Positions 23,333-33,115 of a stretch of DNA of 35,273 bases are shown one piece after another (the stretch's first letter is position 1; every line of letters begins with the position of its first letter). The notes beneath the pieces were generated by a model. It was given only the letters and a program-made list of their open reading frames with translations, made no database searches and had not been told where the DNA came from. The stretch is from the NCBI GenBank assembly GCA_028285465.1, contig JANQPD010000090.1:1-35273 (forward strand), read 5' to 3'. A program made the translations under genes and the position numbers. This stretch comes from Owenweeksia sp. (GTDB lineage: Bacteria; Bacteroidota; Bacteroidia; Flavobacteriales; Schleiferiaceae).

Positions 23333-24303
23333 TAGTCAAAAGATTGGTTGGCCTGGCTGGCCTGGGTAATGATCTGGCTGAATTCTTCGGGGGATAACTC
23401 TCCGTAGTAGAAATTCACGGGATTGAGCCGTTCTTTGTCCAGGTGTACTTCGTAATGCAGGTGTGGCCCTCGGCTGCGCCCGGTATTGCCTACATAGCCA
23501 ATCACTTCTCCACGTTTAACTCTTTGTCCAACACGTACGTTGTATCCATTTAAATGCGCATAAATGGTGGTGTAGCCAAAGCCGTGTTTTATACGAATGT
23601 GATTGCCATAACCGCTTGACTTATTGTCGGCCCGGGATACTACCCCGTTTCCCGTAGCGTATACCGGGGTGCCGATCTCTGCAGTGAAATCCATCCCGTA
23701 GTGCATTTTGGGCGCCTTAGTAAAGGGGTCAAGGCGCATGCCGAAGCCGCTGGCCAAGCGCTTCAGGTCTTTGTTGGCCACCGGTTGTATGGCAGGGATA
23801 GCTTCCAAGAGCTTGGATTTGTTTTCGGCAAGTTTCACAATATCATCGAAAGACCGCGACTGCACGTATACCTGCTTGGTAAGGCGGTCCAGGCGCTTTG
23901 CCGTTTCTTTAATGATCTCACTGTTTTCATAACCCTCCAGCTTTTGGTAGCGGTTGGCCCCGCCAAAACCCGCCTTCCGCACACTGTTTGGTATGGGGTC
24001 GGCTTCGAAAATGGTCCGGTAAATGTTGTCGTCCCGTACCTGCATATCTGCCACCACTTCTTCTACCTGTTTAAAGCGCTGGTTCATGATCTCGTACTGG
24101 ATAAGCAGGTTGTCTCGCTCCCTTTTCAGTCTTTTTTCCTTGGGAGAGTCAATAAAATTGTCTGCAATGAGGTAAAAGATCAAGCCAAACAAGGCGGCCG
24201 TACCCAGGTAGAGTACGGTATTGCCCACCCTTTGCCGCTTTTTTTTCTCAATCTTGCGGTAGGATAAGGTTTTAGGATCGTAATAGTATTTGACCTTCGC
24301 CAT
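23332..24303 (-). CDS. M23-family (LytM-type) murein endopeptidase, membrane-anchored
   Basis: A 323-aa protein with a basic cytosolic tail, one membrane helix (about 28-48), a coiled coil (about 55-90) and a C-terminal LytM domain. Zinc ligands are His201 and Asp205 (MHYGMDF) and His283 (GPHLHYEVH), with the further active-site histidines His250 (YAH) and His281. All are present, so it should be an active peptidoglycan endopeptidase rather than a degenerate activator. It probably cuts peptide cross-links during growth. It heads the MerR-lemA-TPM run and faces alaS divergently across 128 nt. Confidence 0.93.
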   Translation of the reverse strand: MAKVKYYYDPKTLSYRKIEKKKRQRVGNTVLYLGTAALFGLIFYLIADNFIDSPKEKRLKRERDNLLIQYEIMNQRFKQVEEVVADMQVRDDNIYRTIFEADPIPNSVRKAGFGGANRYQKLEGYENSEIIKETAKRLDRLTKQVYVQSRSFDDIVKLAENKSKLLEAIPAIQPVANKDLKRLASGFGMRLDPFTKAPKMHYGMDFTAEIGTPVYATGNGVVSRADNKSSGYGNHIRIKHGFGYTTIYAHLNGYNVRVGQRVKRGEVIGYVGNTGRSRGPHLHYEVHLDKERLNPVNFYYGELSPEEFSQIITQASQANQSFD

Positions 24304-24317
24304 ATTTTCTACTTTTG
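24289..24317 (+). promoter_or_regulatory. Candidate promoter for alaS
   Basis: TACTTTTG (24310-24317) matches TAnnTTTG and a TTTG (24289-24292) lies 17 nt upstream, the accepted spacing. Transcription would start near 24321, leaving a leader of about 110 nt before the alaS ATG at 24432, long for a flavobacterial gene and possibly regulatory. The upstream box overlaps the 5' end of the peptidase gene. Confidence 0.4.
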
Positions 24318-24431
24318 ACAGCCCGTTGCAAAAGGCCTGAAGCTTTGTAAAAACGCCTAAAAATAGGGATTTGGAAGCCTCTGCCTACGCAATGCGAAAA
24401 TACATAATAAACACAGTTTGTTTAATACTTT

Positions 24432-27062
24432 ATGGATCAGCAACTCCAATGGAATGCCGCACAGGTAAGACGCACCTTTTTACAGTTTTTTACCGCTAAG
24501 CAGCACCAGGTGGTGGCCTCTGCCCCTATTGTGCTTAAAGATGACCCCACCCTGATGTTTACCAATGCAGGCATGAACCAGTTTAAAGACATGTTCCTGG
24601 GCAATGCCATGCCGGCCTACACCCGGGTGGCCGACACCCAAAAATGTTTGCGGGTAAGCGGTAAGCACAACGACCTGGAAGAAGTAGGCCATGATACGTA
24701 CCACCATACGATGTTCGAAATGCTGGGCAACTGGAGTTTTGGCGACTATTTTAAGAAAGAAGCCATCTCCTGGGCCTGGGAGTTGCTCACGGAAGTGTAT
24801 AAGCTGGATAAAGCCCGTTTGTACGTAACCATTTTTGAAGGAGACAAAGGGGAACAGCTTGCACGCGATACGGAAGCCTATGAAACCTGGCGGGCTTTGC
24901 TGCCCGAAGCACGTATCCTCAACGGGAATAAAAAGGACAACTTTTGGGAGATGGGCGCTACCGGACCTTGCGGACCTTCTTCCGAGATACACATTGACTT
25001 GCGCAGTGACGAAGCGCGTGCGCAAACCAGCGGGGCAGCATTGGTAAACCAGGATCATCCGCAGGTGGTGGAGATCTGGAACCTAGTATTTATGGAGTAC
25101 AACCGCATGGCAGACGGCAGCTTACAAAAACTGCCGGCAAAGCACGTGGATACGGGCATGGGATTTGAACGCCTTTGTATGGCCTTGCAGGGCAAAAAAA
25201 GCAATTACGATACGGATGTATTTACGCCTCTGCTCAACAAAATTGCATTGCTGGCAAACCTGCGCTACGGAGAAGAAGAAAAGCACGATATAGCCATGCG
25301 CGTAGTGGCCGATCACGTGCGGGCAGTGGCTTTTGCCATTGCTGACGGGCAATTGCCTTCAAACGGAGGGGCCGGTTATGTGATCCGGAGGATATTGCGC
25401 AGGGCGATCCGCTACGGCTTTTCAAGCCTGAACATTAAAGAAGCCTTTATATACAAGCTGGTGCCTGTCCTGGAAGCACAAATGGGTGCCTTTTTTCCCG
25501 AGCTTAAACAACAGAAAGAATTGATCAGCCGTGTGATCCGGGAAGAAGAACAGTCTTTTCTCCGCACCCTTGAGCAAGGTTTACTGCGTTTGGATCAGAT
25601 CATTTCAGCTAGTAAAAGCGATCTAATAGAGGGACAAAAGGTTTTTGAACTATACGATACCTTCGGCTTTCCCCCCGATCTGACCGCCCTGATCCTACGT
25701 GAACGAGGATACCGCTATGATGAAGCGGGCTACGCAGCCGAAATGGCAGCACAGAAGGAGCGGGCACGGGCAGCTACCAAACTGGAGTCGGGAGACTGGA
25801 GCGTGTTGCGCGAAGACGACCAGGAGGAGTTTATCGGGTATGACCACCTGAAAGCGGAAGTGAACATTATGCGCTACCGCCAGGTGAAAACCAAAAGCAA
25901 AACGCTTTACCACCTGGTTTTTAACCTGACGCCTTTTTACCCTGAGGGGGGGGGACAGGTAGGAGATACGGGTTTCATAGAACAGGAAGAAGAGCGTATC
26001 GAGATACTGGATACTAAAAAAGAGCACGGGCTTATTTTGCACATAACGGAGCAGTTGCCCGTAGATATGGAAGCAAGCTTTAGCGCAGAAGTGAACGCTT
26101 CAAAACGGGTGAGTACCAGCTACAACCACAGCGCTACACATCTTTTGCATGAGGCGTTGCGCGAAGTGGTGGGCACCCATGTGGAGCAAAAAGGCTCTTT
26201 GGTGCACCCTGAATACCTGCGCTTTGATTTCAGCCATTTCAGCAAGCTGGGCGAAGAAGAAATAAAGCGGGTGGAGGACCTGGTAAACACCCGTATACAC
26301 ACCAATTACGCTTTGGAAGAGTTTCGGAATATCCCGATACAGGAAGCCCGCGAAATGGGTGCCCTGGCGCTGTTCGGAGAAAAATACGGCGATACGGTGC
26401 GTGCCATAAAATTTGGGAATTCCATAGAGCTTTGCGGGGGGATACACGTGCAGGCCACGGGTGAAATAGGTTTGTTTAAGATCATCTCCGAGGGGGCTGT
26501 AGCCGCAGGTGTGCGCAGGATAGAGGCCCTGACCGGGGAGAAAGCCAGGGGCTATTACAACCAAAAACTTGCACTTTTACAGCAGGTCGGCCAGGCATTG
26601 AAAAATCCCAAGGACCTCTTAAGTGGGATCAACAACCTGAAAGAGGAAAATGCCGCTTTGAAGAAGCAACTGGAAGCTTTTGAGCAGCGGCAGGCCAGGC
26701 AGGAAAAAGAAAACTGGAAAAACAGCCTGCAGGAAATAAATGGGATGCAGTTGTTGATGGCTAAAACAGGTATGCAGGCGGGCCGGGTAAAGGACATATT
26801 GTTTCAGCTTAAAGCTGAAGTTGAAAATTTTGCAGGCCTGGTTGGTGCAGAAAGCGATGGAAAAGTGCAACTTGCCGTTGCCTTTGACGAAACACTGGCC
26901 AAAAGCAAGGAGCTGCATGCCGGTAAACTGGTAAAAGAATTGGCGCGGCACATACAGGGCGGTGGTGGAGGACATGCCTTTTTCGCCACGGCCGGAGGAA
27001 AAGACCCTGCCGGGCTGGATGAGGCATTGGCCAAAGGCAAAGAATTTTTAGAAAACGCATAA
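24432..27062 (+). CDS. alaS: Alanyl-tRNA synthetase
   Basis: An 876-aa class II synthetase of standard length that charges tRNA-Ala. The catalytic domain opens RRTFLQFF, then [16 protein letters not shown] (motif 1 region) and [11 protein letters not shown]. The editing domain has [11 protein letters not shown] (His pair near residues 564-568) and [11 protein letters not shown] (Cys near 668), the zinc-binding HxxxH and CxxxH of the editing site. The C-Ala domain ends [19 protein letters not shown]. All domains are complete. A small outer-membrane protein gene follows after 4 nt and is probably cotranscribed. Confidence 0.97.
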   Translation: MDQQLQWNAAQVRRTFLQFFTAKQHQVVASAPIVLKDDPTLMFTNAGMNQFKDMFLGNAMPAYTRVADTQKCLRVSGKHNDLEEVGHDTYHHTMFEMLGNWSFGDYFKKEAISWAWELLTEVYKLDKARLYVTIFEGDKGEQLARDTEAYETWRALLPEARILNGNKKDNFWEMGATGPCGPSSEIHIDLRSDEARAQTSGAALVNQDHPQVVEIWNLVFMEYNRMADGSLQKLPAKHVDTGMGFERLCMALQGKKSNYDTDVFTPLLNKIALLANLRYGEEEKHDIAMRVVADHVRAVAFAIADGQLPSNGGAGYVIRRILRRAIRYGFSSLNIKEAFIYKLVPVLEAQMGAFFPELKQQKELISRVIREEEQSFLRTLEQGLLRLDQIISASKSDLIEGQKVFELYDTFGFPPDLTALILRERGYRYDEAGYAAEMAAQKERARAATKLESGDWSVLREDDQEEFIGYDHLKAEVNIMRYRQVKTKSKTLYHLVFNLTPFYPEGGGQVGDTGFIEQEEERIEILDTKKEHGLILHITEQLPVDMEASFSAEVNASKRVSTSYNHSATHLLHEALREVVGTHVEQKGSLVHPEYLRFDFSHFSKLGEEEIKRVEDLVNTRIHTNYALEEFRNIPIQEAREMGALALFGEKYGDTVRAIKFGNSIELCGGIHVQATGEIGLFKIISEGAVAAGVRRIEALTGEKARGYYNQKLALLQQVGQALKNPKDLLSGINNLKEENAALKKQLEAFEQRQARQEKENWKNSLQEINGMQLLMAKTGMQAGRVKDILFQLKAEVENFAGLVGAESDGKVQLAVAFDETLAKSKELHAGKLVKELARHIQGGGGGHAFFATAGGKDPAGLDEALAKGKEFLENA

Positions 27063-27066
27063 AGAC

Positions 27067-27804
27067 ATGATGAAAAAACAAATGATCGCCCTGGTGCTAT
27101 TGGGTTGCTGTACATTGGGGTACGGGCAAAAGGACAAAAGAGACATTGATTATTACTCGGACTCCGAAGTAAAAGAAAGCCGCTTTAGTATAGCCGCTCT
27201 TTTATTGCCCAATTATACCGACAGGCGCCTGATCAATGATGAAGTGCCGAGTGGAGGAGGTTTAGACCTTGTAAATGAAGATGCAATGGGGTCTTTTGCG
27301 CTGAATTATCACCTGGACCTGATCTACTCTGTGGGCAGTGCTTTGGACCTGAGTATTGGCTTTGGCTATATGAGCACGACTTATAGCTTTGAAAATGCAG
27401 CGTATTATTTCAACCGCAACGATACCCTAACGGTAAACGCCAGTACGGATGTAGGTTTGTATACCGTGCCCTTTAAGCTCAATTTCAACACCAGTATTTC
27501 CGATGCTTTTGACCTGGAAGTGGTACCCAGCGTAGAGCTTGCTTTTATAAATGCTTACCAGACTACTTACGATCCGCAGAACGGAGGAGAATCTTTTACT
27601 GTGGTATACGATGAGCGGACCAACAACATCAATTACCTGGTAGGGATCAGCCTGGGCGGTACGTTTAACCTGACGGAAAACTGGGGGCTCATTTTCCGGG
27701 GCAATATTAAATACATGCTCAACTCGCTTATAGAAGAGAGCAACTTTCCGAGGGAAACGCTTTACTCTTTTGGTATAAATACCGGTTTGCGCTACCGCTT
27801 TTAA
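27067..27804 (+). CDS. Outer-membrane beta-barrel protein, porin-like, unknown function
   Basis: A 245-aa protein with a signal peptide (MMKKQMIALVLLGCCTLGYG) and then alternating hydrophobic strands with many aromatic residues ending in GINTGLRYRF, the C-terminal Phe typical of BamA-inserted barrels. The strands (for example ALDLSIGFGYMSTTYSF and WGLIFRGNIKYML) fit an eight- to ten-strand barrel. No conserved functional motif is visible. It starts 4 nt after alaS, and its stop overlaps the stop of the opposing lipoprotein gene. Confidence 0.8.
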   Translation: MMKKQMIALVLLGCCTLGYGQKDKRDIDYYSDSEVKESRFSIAALLLPNYTDRRLINDEVPSGGGLDLVNEDAMGSFALNYHLDLIYSVGSALDLSIGFGYMSTTYSFENAAYYFNRNDTLTVNASTDVGLYTVPFKLNFNTSISDAFDLEVVPSVELAFINAYQTTYDPQNGGESFTVVYDERTNNINYLVGISLGGTFNLTENWGLIFRGNIKYMLNSLIEESNFPRETLYSFGINTGLRYRF

Positions 27805-28217
27805 TCCGCAGGGCGCAGAATAGCCCTTACCTGATCGGTAGTGCCCCCATCATCTGCAGAAAAATTGAGTTCTATGTGTCCAAAGTCTGCGTTGGCACTT
27901 CCGCTTCCGTCAAAGGTGATGTTCTGGCTTACCTGTGTGGGGATGCTCAGGGAGAGGCCGGAAATGGAAGCTTGCAGGCGAGAATCGCTGCTATACAGGT
28001 TTTTGATGATAATCTCTTCCTCGGTGCTGCCCTCTTCTATCAGTACCGTATAGAATTGAGGGGCATTGATGCCGGTCACTTCCTCACAATCCCACTCTCC
28101 TATGTAACGGTCCTGGTAATTAACGGGTTGATCACCGTCGTTGTCTGCGGTACAGCCGGAAACAACCAACAGGGCGACTAAGGCAAATAAAGGAACATGT
28201 TTCTTAAGTAACATCAT
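27801..28217 (-). CDS. Putative lipoprotein of unknown function
   Basis: A 138-aa protein with a lipoprotein signal and lipobox VVSGC (acylated Cys at residue 22), then an acidic linker TADNDGDQP. The Asp residues just after the Cys resemble surface-export signals of Bacteroidota lipoproteins, though the consensus is not exact. The rest is beta-rich (YIGEWDCEEV, then IKNLYSS and HIELNFSADD), suggesting a small lipocalin-like or beta-sandwich fold. I do not recognise a family. It overlaps the OmpH-like gene by 4 nt (ATGA), so the two are coupled. Confidence 0.75.
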   Translation of the reverse strand: MMLLKKHVPLFALVALLVVSGCTADNDGDQPVNYQDRYIGEWDCEEVTGINAPQFYTVLIEEGSTEEEIIIKNLYSSDSRLQASISGLSLSIPTQVSQNITFDGSGSANADFGHIELNFSADDGGTTDQVRAILRPAD

Positions 28218-28840
28218 GGTGCGTTTTCTTGGTCAGCTTCCTTTTGCTCCTTCTCGTATTGTGCATTCAAACGGTCGATGGCCATTTGCGTAATGTCTAA
28301 AGTTTCGTTTGCCGATATGATGTTGCCCCCGGCTGTTTTGCTCAGGATGAAGTCTACACCAAGCTCTTTGCGCAATTCTTCCATCACCTCTTTTACATCT
28401 TCCATTATTCCACCCATCATCTCTGCTTCTTCTTCTTTCAACTGCAAGGCAAGTGCTTCACTTTGCTGCATGGCTTGCTGTTGATTGGCCTGTAGGTCCA
28501 TCTGCGCAGCTTGTAACTGCTCGGGGCTGAGTTTATTGCGCTGTTCCAGGAAAATCTGGTAGTTTTCCTGGAAAGCATTTTCCATGCCCTTTATCTGGGC
28601 GTCTACTTTCATCGCTCTTTGCTCAAAAGTTTTAGCAAGTTCTTCGTACAGTTTGTATTTGGAAACCATGGTGTCGGTGCGTACATAGGCTATTTTGGCT
28701 GAAGCAAAGTCATCACTGGTTTGGGCTACCGGCTGCACCTCTTTTTTCCCGTGCTCATTTTCGCCTGAATACACTTTTATGGATAAAACAACCACTGCAA
28801 TCAAAAGCAAGAGGGAAAGTACGGTATTGAACGTTTTCAT
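28214..28840 (-). CDS. OmpH/Skp-family periplasmic chaperone
   Basis: A 208-aa protein with an N-terminal hydrophobic segment (about 6-24, signal peptide or anchor), the family opening KIAYVRTDTMVSKY (about 48-61), a long Gln/Glu-rich coiled coil (about 62-155) and the closing strand ELGVDFILSKTAGGNIIS, all as in Skp/OmpH. Skp binds unfolded outer-membrane proteins in the periplasm. The segment lacks a clear AXA cleavage site, so it may stay anchored. It lies near two outer-membrane barrel genes (27067 and 28920), which fits a chaperone role but does not prove functional linkage. Confidence 0.88.
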   Translation of the reverse strand: MKTFNTVLSLLLLIAVVVLSIKVYSGENEHGKKEVQPVAQTSDDFASAKIAYVRTDTMVSKYKLYEELAKTFEQRAMKVDAQIKGMENAFQENYQIFLEQRNKLSPEQLQAAQMDLQANQQQAMQQSEALALQLKEEEAEMMGGIMEDVKEVMEELRKELGVDFILSKTAGGNIISANETLDITQMAIDRLNAQYEKEQKEADQENAP

Positions 28841-28919
28841 GTAAAGTAATTAAGGGCGCTAAAATTAGGCAAAATGCACGTATCCCATTACACGTCAAAA
28901 AAGGCAGGAGCGTTGGCTG

Positions 28920-29987
28920 CTACAAAGTGAGGCGGTAGCCCATACGGGCATCCAGGAATTCGGCTATGTGGCCGTGTACTTTTATTTGTGTACCCAGGAA
29001 AAAATTGCCGAAGGGGTACCAGACCAGGCCGTAACGCTGGTACCAGTCGGGCTTAACATCATAGTCCTTGTAAAGATAAACCCCGGCCAACTGGGTAAAG
29101 GTGAAATTGCCCAGCAAAAACTCATGCCCTATCAAAACCGCCAACTGGTTATGATCTTCTTCGGATTGGAGTTGCCTGATCTCTTCCCGGTAAGCCAGGT
29201 TGCTGATCCATTCAAAACCACCTGCCAGGGCGGAAACCCGGCCAAGCTGTTGTGAATATTTTACCTCTAATCCGGGCACGGTATAGGTAACCCCGCTGGC
29301 ATCAATGGCTTTTCCCGCTACAAAAGGCGAAAGGGATATGCTCCGCTGCTTATCCATTTCCGAAAGGGGTTTTTTAGGCTTTTGAGCGAGGGGTACTTCA
29401 GTTGGCGAATAGTTAACCGAAAGCGCTACCGTAGGATAGTTCAGGCCTTTATTCGGTTCGCGCTGACCTCCGTTGCTGGCGTGGCTGTAGCGCAATTGCA
29501 GGCCTGCCCGCCAATGCTCATTCAGGCGAAGGCCCAGTCCGGTCCCTACCACTACAAAAGGAGTGAACGGCATGCTGTAAGAGAGGTTAAGGGGGTTGCT
29601 CTGTGCATCATACGGCTGGGAAAACCACCCATAGCCAGCTCCTCCGCGCAGAGTGAAAAACACACTTTTGTACACGCGGTACCAGGGCTCTATATAGCCG
29701 TAAACAGGCAGGCCAAAGCCCAGTACTTCGGGGTTGTCGTAATGGTGATAATTAAGGCTGAACCCGATATTGGGGTAACAGTGGCAGTTGTTCCAGTGCC
29801 CTTCTTTAAGCAACCAGTAGGCAGCCTCTATTCCTGCTCCATATGGATAAGACTGGCCGATGGGTGCCACATCCTGGCTGTGCAGGAATAAAAAGCCATA
29901 TTCGGCCTGGGTGCTCACGCTCCACCGGTTTTGAGCAAAAACAGAAGTACTTATGAGGAAAAGGAGAACATACAGGTGTTTAGCCAT
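28920..29987 (-). CDS. PagL-like acyloxyacyl hydrolase/outer-membrane barrel
   Basis: A 355-aa protein with a signal peptide (MAKHLYVLLFLISTSVFAQ) and a barrel with the PagL active-site block RYSHASNGG...EPNKG. PagL removes a 3-O-acyl chain from lipid A in the outer membrane. His169 and Ser171 match the catalytic His and Ser. By alignment on the PN-x-G landmark, the position of the catalytic Glu (twelve after Ser) is Asn183. The protein is much longer than Pseudomonas PagL (about 185 residues) with a second strand-rich half (about 215-355). Activity is therefore uncertain. Confidence 0.78.
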   Translation of the reverse strand: MAKHLYVLLFLISTSVFAQNRWSVSTQAEYGFLFLHSQDVAPIGQSYPYGAGIEAAYWLLKEGHWNNCHCYPNIGFSLNYHHYDNPEVLGFGLPVYGYIEPWYRVYKSVFFTLRGGAGYGWFSQPYDAQSNPLNLSYSMPFTPFVVVGTGLGLRLNEHWRAGLQLRYSHASNGGQREPNKGLNYPTVALSVNYSPTEVPLAQKPKKPLSEMDKQRSISLSPFVAGKAIDASGVTYTVPGLEVKYSQQLGRVSALAGGFEWISNLAYREEIRQLQSEEDHNQLAVLIGHEFLLGNFTFTQLAGVYLYKDYDVKPDWYQRYGLVWYPFGNFFLGTQIKVHGHIAEFLDARMGYRLTL

Positions 29988-30170
29988 TGCTTTTTACTTG
30001 CCTACATAAGCTGTGAAAGCAGGTTTTGTTTGTTAACGCCCAGTGCTTTCGTACAATAACCGTAGGCTAAAACTTTTCAGGTAAGCCTGAGCAAAGTCCG
30101 GCTTATCTACACCTCAACAGAAATGAGGTTAAGAAAGATCAAATGTTGTACATATTAAATTGTGATTGCC

Positions 30171-30425
30171 ATGTCAACTACCAATGTTTCTGATTTCAGA
30201 AAGGACATAAAGTCCTATTTAGACAAGGTCGTAAAGAACTTTGAAACACTGATCATAAACAGGGGAAAAGACACTGGGATCGTTGTAATGTCTTTGGAAG
30301 AATACAATTCCCTTATGACCACAAATCATGAGCCTTCTTTCCGGGCAAATGAAATGAGGTTGGATTCGGCTATCGAAAAACTGAAGGCAGGAAAGTCTTT
30401 TGACAAAGATTTGGTCGAAGGCTAA
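30171..30425 (+). CDS. YefM/Phd-type antitoxin
   Basis: An 84-aa antitoxin: the N-terminal DNA-binding part MSTTNVSDFRKDIKSYLDKV, then TLIINRGKDTGIVVMSLEEYNSL, is the Phd/YefM fold. The C-terminus (AIEKLKAGKSFDKDLVEG) is the toxin-neutralising tail. Start ATG 30171; a GTG three codons earlier (30162) is possible. It normally represses its own operon and blocks a YoeB-type RNase. The cognate toxin frame starts 2 nt after the stop but is broken, so this copy is an orphan and may still act as a repressor or as an anti-addiction protein against other copies. Confidence 0.9.
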   Translation: MSTTNVSDFRKDIKSYLDKVVKNFETLIINRGKDTGIVVMSLEEYNSLMTTNHEPSFRANEMRLDSAIEKLKAGKSFDKDLVEG

Positions 30426-30426
30426 C

Positions 30427-30683
30427 ATGAAGTACGTTTTTGTAGACGAATCTTGGGAAGATTATCTGTACTGGCAGAAAATGGATAAGAAAAGCTCAAA
30501 AAAATCAACGCGCTACTCAAAGACATTATCAGACCCCCTTTTGAAGGAATTGGAGAACCTGAGCCTTTAAAACACAAGTATTCAGGATTTTGGTCCGGAA
30601 GAATGGACAGCGCGCATAGGTTGATCTATAAATAAAATGAAGAAGAAATCTTAATTGCTAAATGCAGATTTCACTACAATTAA
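30427..30683 (+). pseudogene. YoeB/Txe-type toxin, disrupted by a frameshift and a stop codon
   Basis: Starting at ATG 30427 the frame reads MKYVFVDESWEDYLYWQKMD, a clear YoeB N-terminus, but then leaves the family frame at an A-tract (30498-30504, seven A). Reading one base back restores the family: KKINALLKDII, then PPFEGIGEPEPLKHKYSGFW, SGRMDSAHRLIYK, then a TAA stop (30633-30635), then EEEILIAKCRFHY and the natural stop at 30681-30683. One missing A (eight to seven) plus one nonsense change inactivate the ribosome-dependent RNase. The sequence matches the remaining core motifs well, so the decay looks recent. Confidence 0.88.
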
Positions 30684-30808
30684 ACCTGTAATGCTTGCGG
30701 CCAAAGAGCGCTAAAAACCATGCGCTGAATACTCTGAATTTTCCAGGTTTTTTGAACCTCTCCTTTTTTATCCCGAACTCATTATCCTGCCTTGGTCAGG
30801 GCTGCTCG

Positions 30809-32824
30809 TTAAGCGAAGAGGCCTGTTAAATCCTCATCCACCCGTTCTGCCAATGTAATTCTTAAGCCGGGTGTACGCGCCATTTCGCGCTTAATGGCAA
30901 AAAGGGCCGGTTCGTTTTGCGCCCAGCTTCTGCGGGCAATCCCGTTGTTTACATCGTAGAGCAGCATGCTTTCCAACTTTCGATCGGCCTCTGGAGAGCC
31001 ATCGAGCAGCATGCCGAAGCCTCCATTGATCACTTCACCCCAACCTACACCTCCTCCGTTGTGGATGCTTACCCAGGTAGCACCCCTAAAGCTATCACCT
31101 ATTACATTTTGTATGGCCATATCGGCTGTAAAGCGCGAGCCGTCATAAATATTGGAGGTTTCCCGGTAAGGGGAGTCTGTACCGCTTACGTCATGGTGAT
31201 CCCTGCCTAATACCACCGGACCGATCTTACCTTTCCCAATGGCCTGGTTGAAGGCCCGGGCAATTTGTATGCGCCCTTCGCTATCGGCATAGAGAATGCG
31301 TGCTTGTGAACCAACCACCATTTTATTTTCCCCCGCAGCCCTAATCCAGCGGATGTTGTCTTCCATCTGCTGCCGTATTTCGGACGGGGCATTTTGTGCC
31401 ATTTTTTCAAGCACTTCAGTGGCAAGCTTATCCGTAAAGGCGAGGTCTTCTGCTTTATCCGAGGCGCATACCCAACGAAAAGGGCCAAATCCGTAATCAA
31501 AACACATAGGGCCCAGTATGTCCTGTACATAACTCGGATACCTGAACTCCCTGCCCAAAGTAGGTGTAGGATGCATTACCTCCGCTCCGGCACGGCTGGC
31601 CTCCAAAAGAAATGCATTGCCGTAATCAAAAAAGTAGGTGCCGCGTGCTGTGTGCTTATTTATGGCAGCAGCGTGCCTGCGCAAAGACTCCTGTACTTTT
31701 TCTTTAAAAAGCGCGGGTTCCTGCGCCATCATGGTATTGGCCTCCTCATACGTCAGCCCTACGGGGTAATACCCACCTGCCCAGGGGTTGTGCAAAGAAG
31801 TTTGATCAGAACCTAAGTCGATGTAGAGGTCTTCGGCAGCAAAGCGCTCCCATACCTCTACCACATTACCTTCATATGCAATAGACACGGTTTCTTTTCC
31901 CGAACGGGCTTCCCTTACCCGGGCAACCAGGGCATCCAGGTCAGAGATAAGTTCATCTACCCAGCCTTGTGCATGGCGTTTACGGGAGGCCTTTGCGTTA
32001 ACCTCTGCTGTTACCGAAATGCAACCTGCAATATTCGCGGCCTTGGGTTGGGCACCGCTCATGCCTCCCAGCCCGGCGGTTACAAACAATGCCCCGCTTC
32101 CGGAAGGCTTCCCGATCTTACGCAGGGCATTGAGTACCGTAATGGTAGTGCCGTGTACAATGCCCTGTGGGCCTATGTACATATAGCTACCTGCTGTCAT
32201 TTGCCCGTACTGGGTTACCCCCAGGGCGTTGTACTTTTCCCAGTCGTCCGGTTTGGAATAGTTGGGGATCATCATGCCATTGGTAACCACCACACGCGGG
32301 GCCTCTTTGTGAGAAGGAAAAAGGCCCATGGGGTGACCGGAATACATGTGCAGGGTTTGCTCCTCTGTCATTTCCGCCAGGTACTGCATGGTAAGGAGGT
32401 ACTGTGCCCAGTTTTGAAACACGGCACCATTTCCACCATAGGTGATCAGCTCATGTGGGTGCTGGGCCACAGCGGGGTCCAGGTTGTTCTGGATCATCAA
32501 CATAATGGCTTTTGCCTGATCGGATTTTCCCGGATATTCCGAAAGTGCACGCGCTTTCATCTCATAATCGGGCCTAAAACGGTGCATATAAATGCGCCCG
32601 TAGTCTTTTAGTTCGCGCGCGAACTCCGCTGCCAGTTCTTTGTGCCATTTTTTGGGGAAGTAGCGCAATGCGTTTTGCAAGGCCAGCACTTTTTCCTCTT
32701 TATTCAGGATATCTTTTCGTTTAGGCGCATGGTTTACAGACGGATCATAAGGTTTGGGGGAGGGAAGCTCCGTGGGAATGCCTGCGTTGATTTGTGTTTT
32801 AAATGTGGGTATAGCGGTTTCCAT
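30809..32824 (-). CDS. hutU: Urocanate hydratase
   Basis: A 671-aa cytosolic enzyme that converts urocanate to imidazolonepropionate in histidine degradation, using tightly bound NAD+. Signatures include YGGNGAVFQNWAQYLLT, YSGHPMGLFPSH, TAGLGGMSGAQPKA and GRDHHDVSGTDSPYRE. The length suits the long form seen in Bacteroidota (about 660-680); the E. coli-type enzyme is about 550. The start was set at ATG 32822-32824 (METAIPTFKTQI); the frame is open to 33022, but those 66 codons lack family similarity and probably are leader. No other hut genes are in the window. Confidence 0.93.
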   Translation of the reverse strand: METAIPTFKTQINAGIPTELPSPKPYDPSVNHAPKRKDILNKEEKVLALQNALRYFPKKWHKELAAEFARELKDYGRIYMHRFRPDYEMKARALSEYPGKSDQAKAIMLMIQNNLDPAVAQHPHELITYGGNGAVFQNWAQYLLTMQYLAEMTEEQTLHMYSGHPMGLFPSHKEAPRVVVTNGMMIPNYSKPDDWEKYNALGVTQYGQMTAGSYMYIGPQGIVHGTTITVLNALRKIGKPSGSGALFVTAGLGGMSGAQPKAANIAGCISVTAEVNAKASRKRHAQGWVDELISDLDALVARVREARSGKETVSIAYEGNVVEVWERFAAEDLYIDLGSDQTSLHNPWAGGYYPVGLTYEEANTMMAQEPALFKEKVQESLRRHAAAINKHTARGTYFFDYGNAFLLEASRAGAEVMHPTPTLGREFRYPSYVQDILGPMCFDYGFGPFRWVCASDKAEDLAFTDKLATEVLEKMAQNAPSEIRQQMEDNIRWIRAAGENKMVVGSQARILYADSEGRIQIARAFNQAIGKGKIGPVVLGRDHHDVSGTDSPYRETSNIYDGSRFTADMAIQNVIGDSFRGATWVSIHNGGGVGWGEVINGGFGMLLDGSPEADRKLESMLLYDVNNGIARRSWAQNEPALFAIKREMARTPGLRITLAERVDEDLTGLFA

Positions 32825-32834
32825 AAAATCTCTA

Positions 32835-32999
<165 letters not shown>

Positions 33000-33102
33000 C
33001 GGATTGCGGGTTTTGCTTCCATGGGTGTGGATGAAGATGATGGTAATCTTTAAAAGGGCATAAACAAGTTTAGGTTACGCATGCCTTAGCTAAAAGGCAC
33101 AC

Positions 33103-33110
33103 TACATTTG
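33103..33110 (+). promoter_or_regulatory. -7 element for the PLP-deaminase gene, almost leaderless
   Basis: TACATTTG matches TAnnTTTG and ends 5 nt before the ATG at 33116, so transcription would start within about 1-3 nt of the start codon. No TTG is visible at the expected upstream distance. Confidence 0.4.
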
Positions 33111-33115
33111 CCTCC

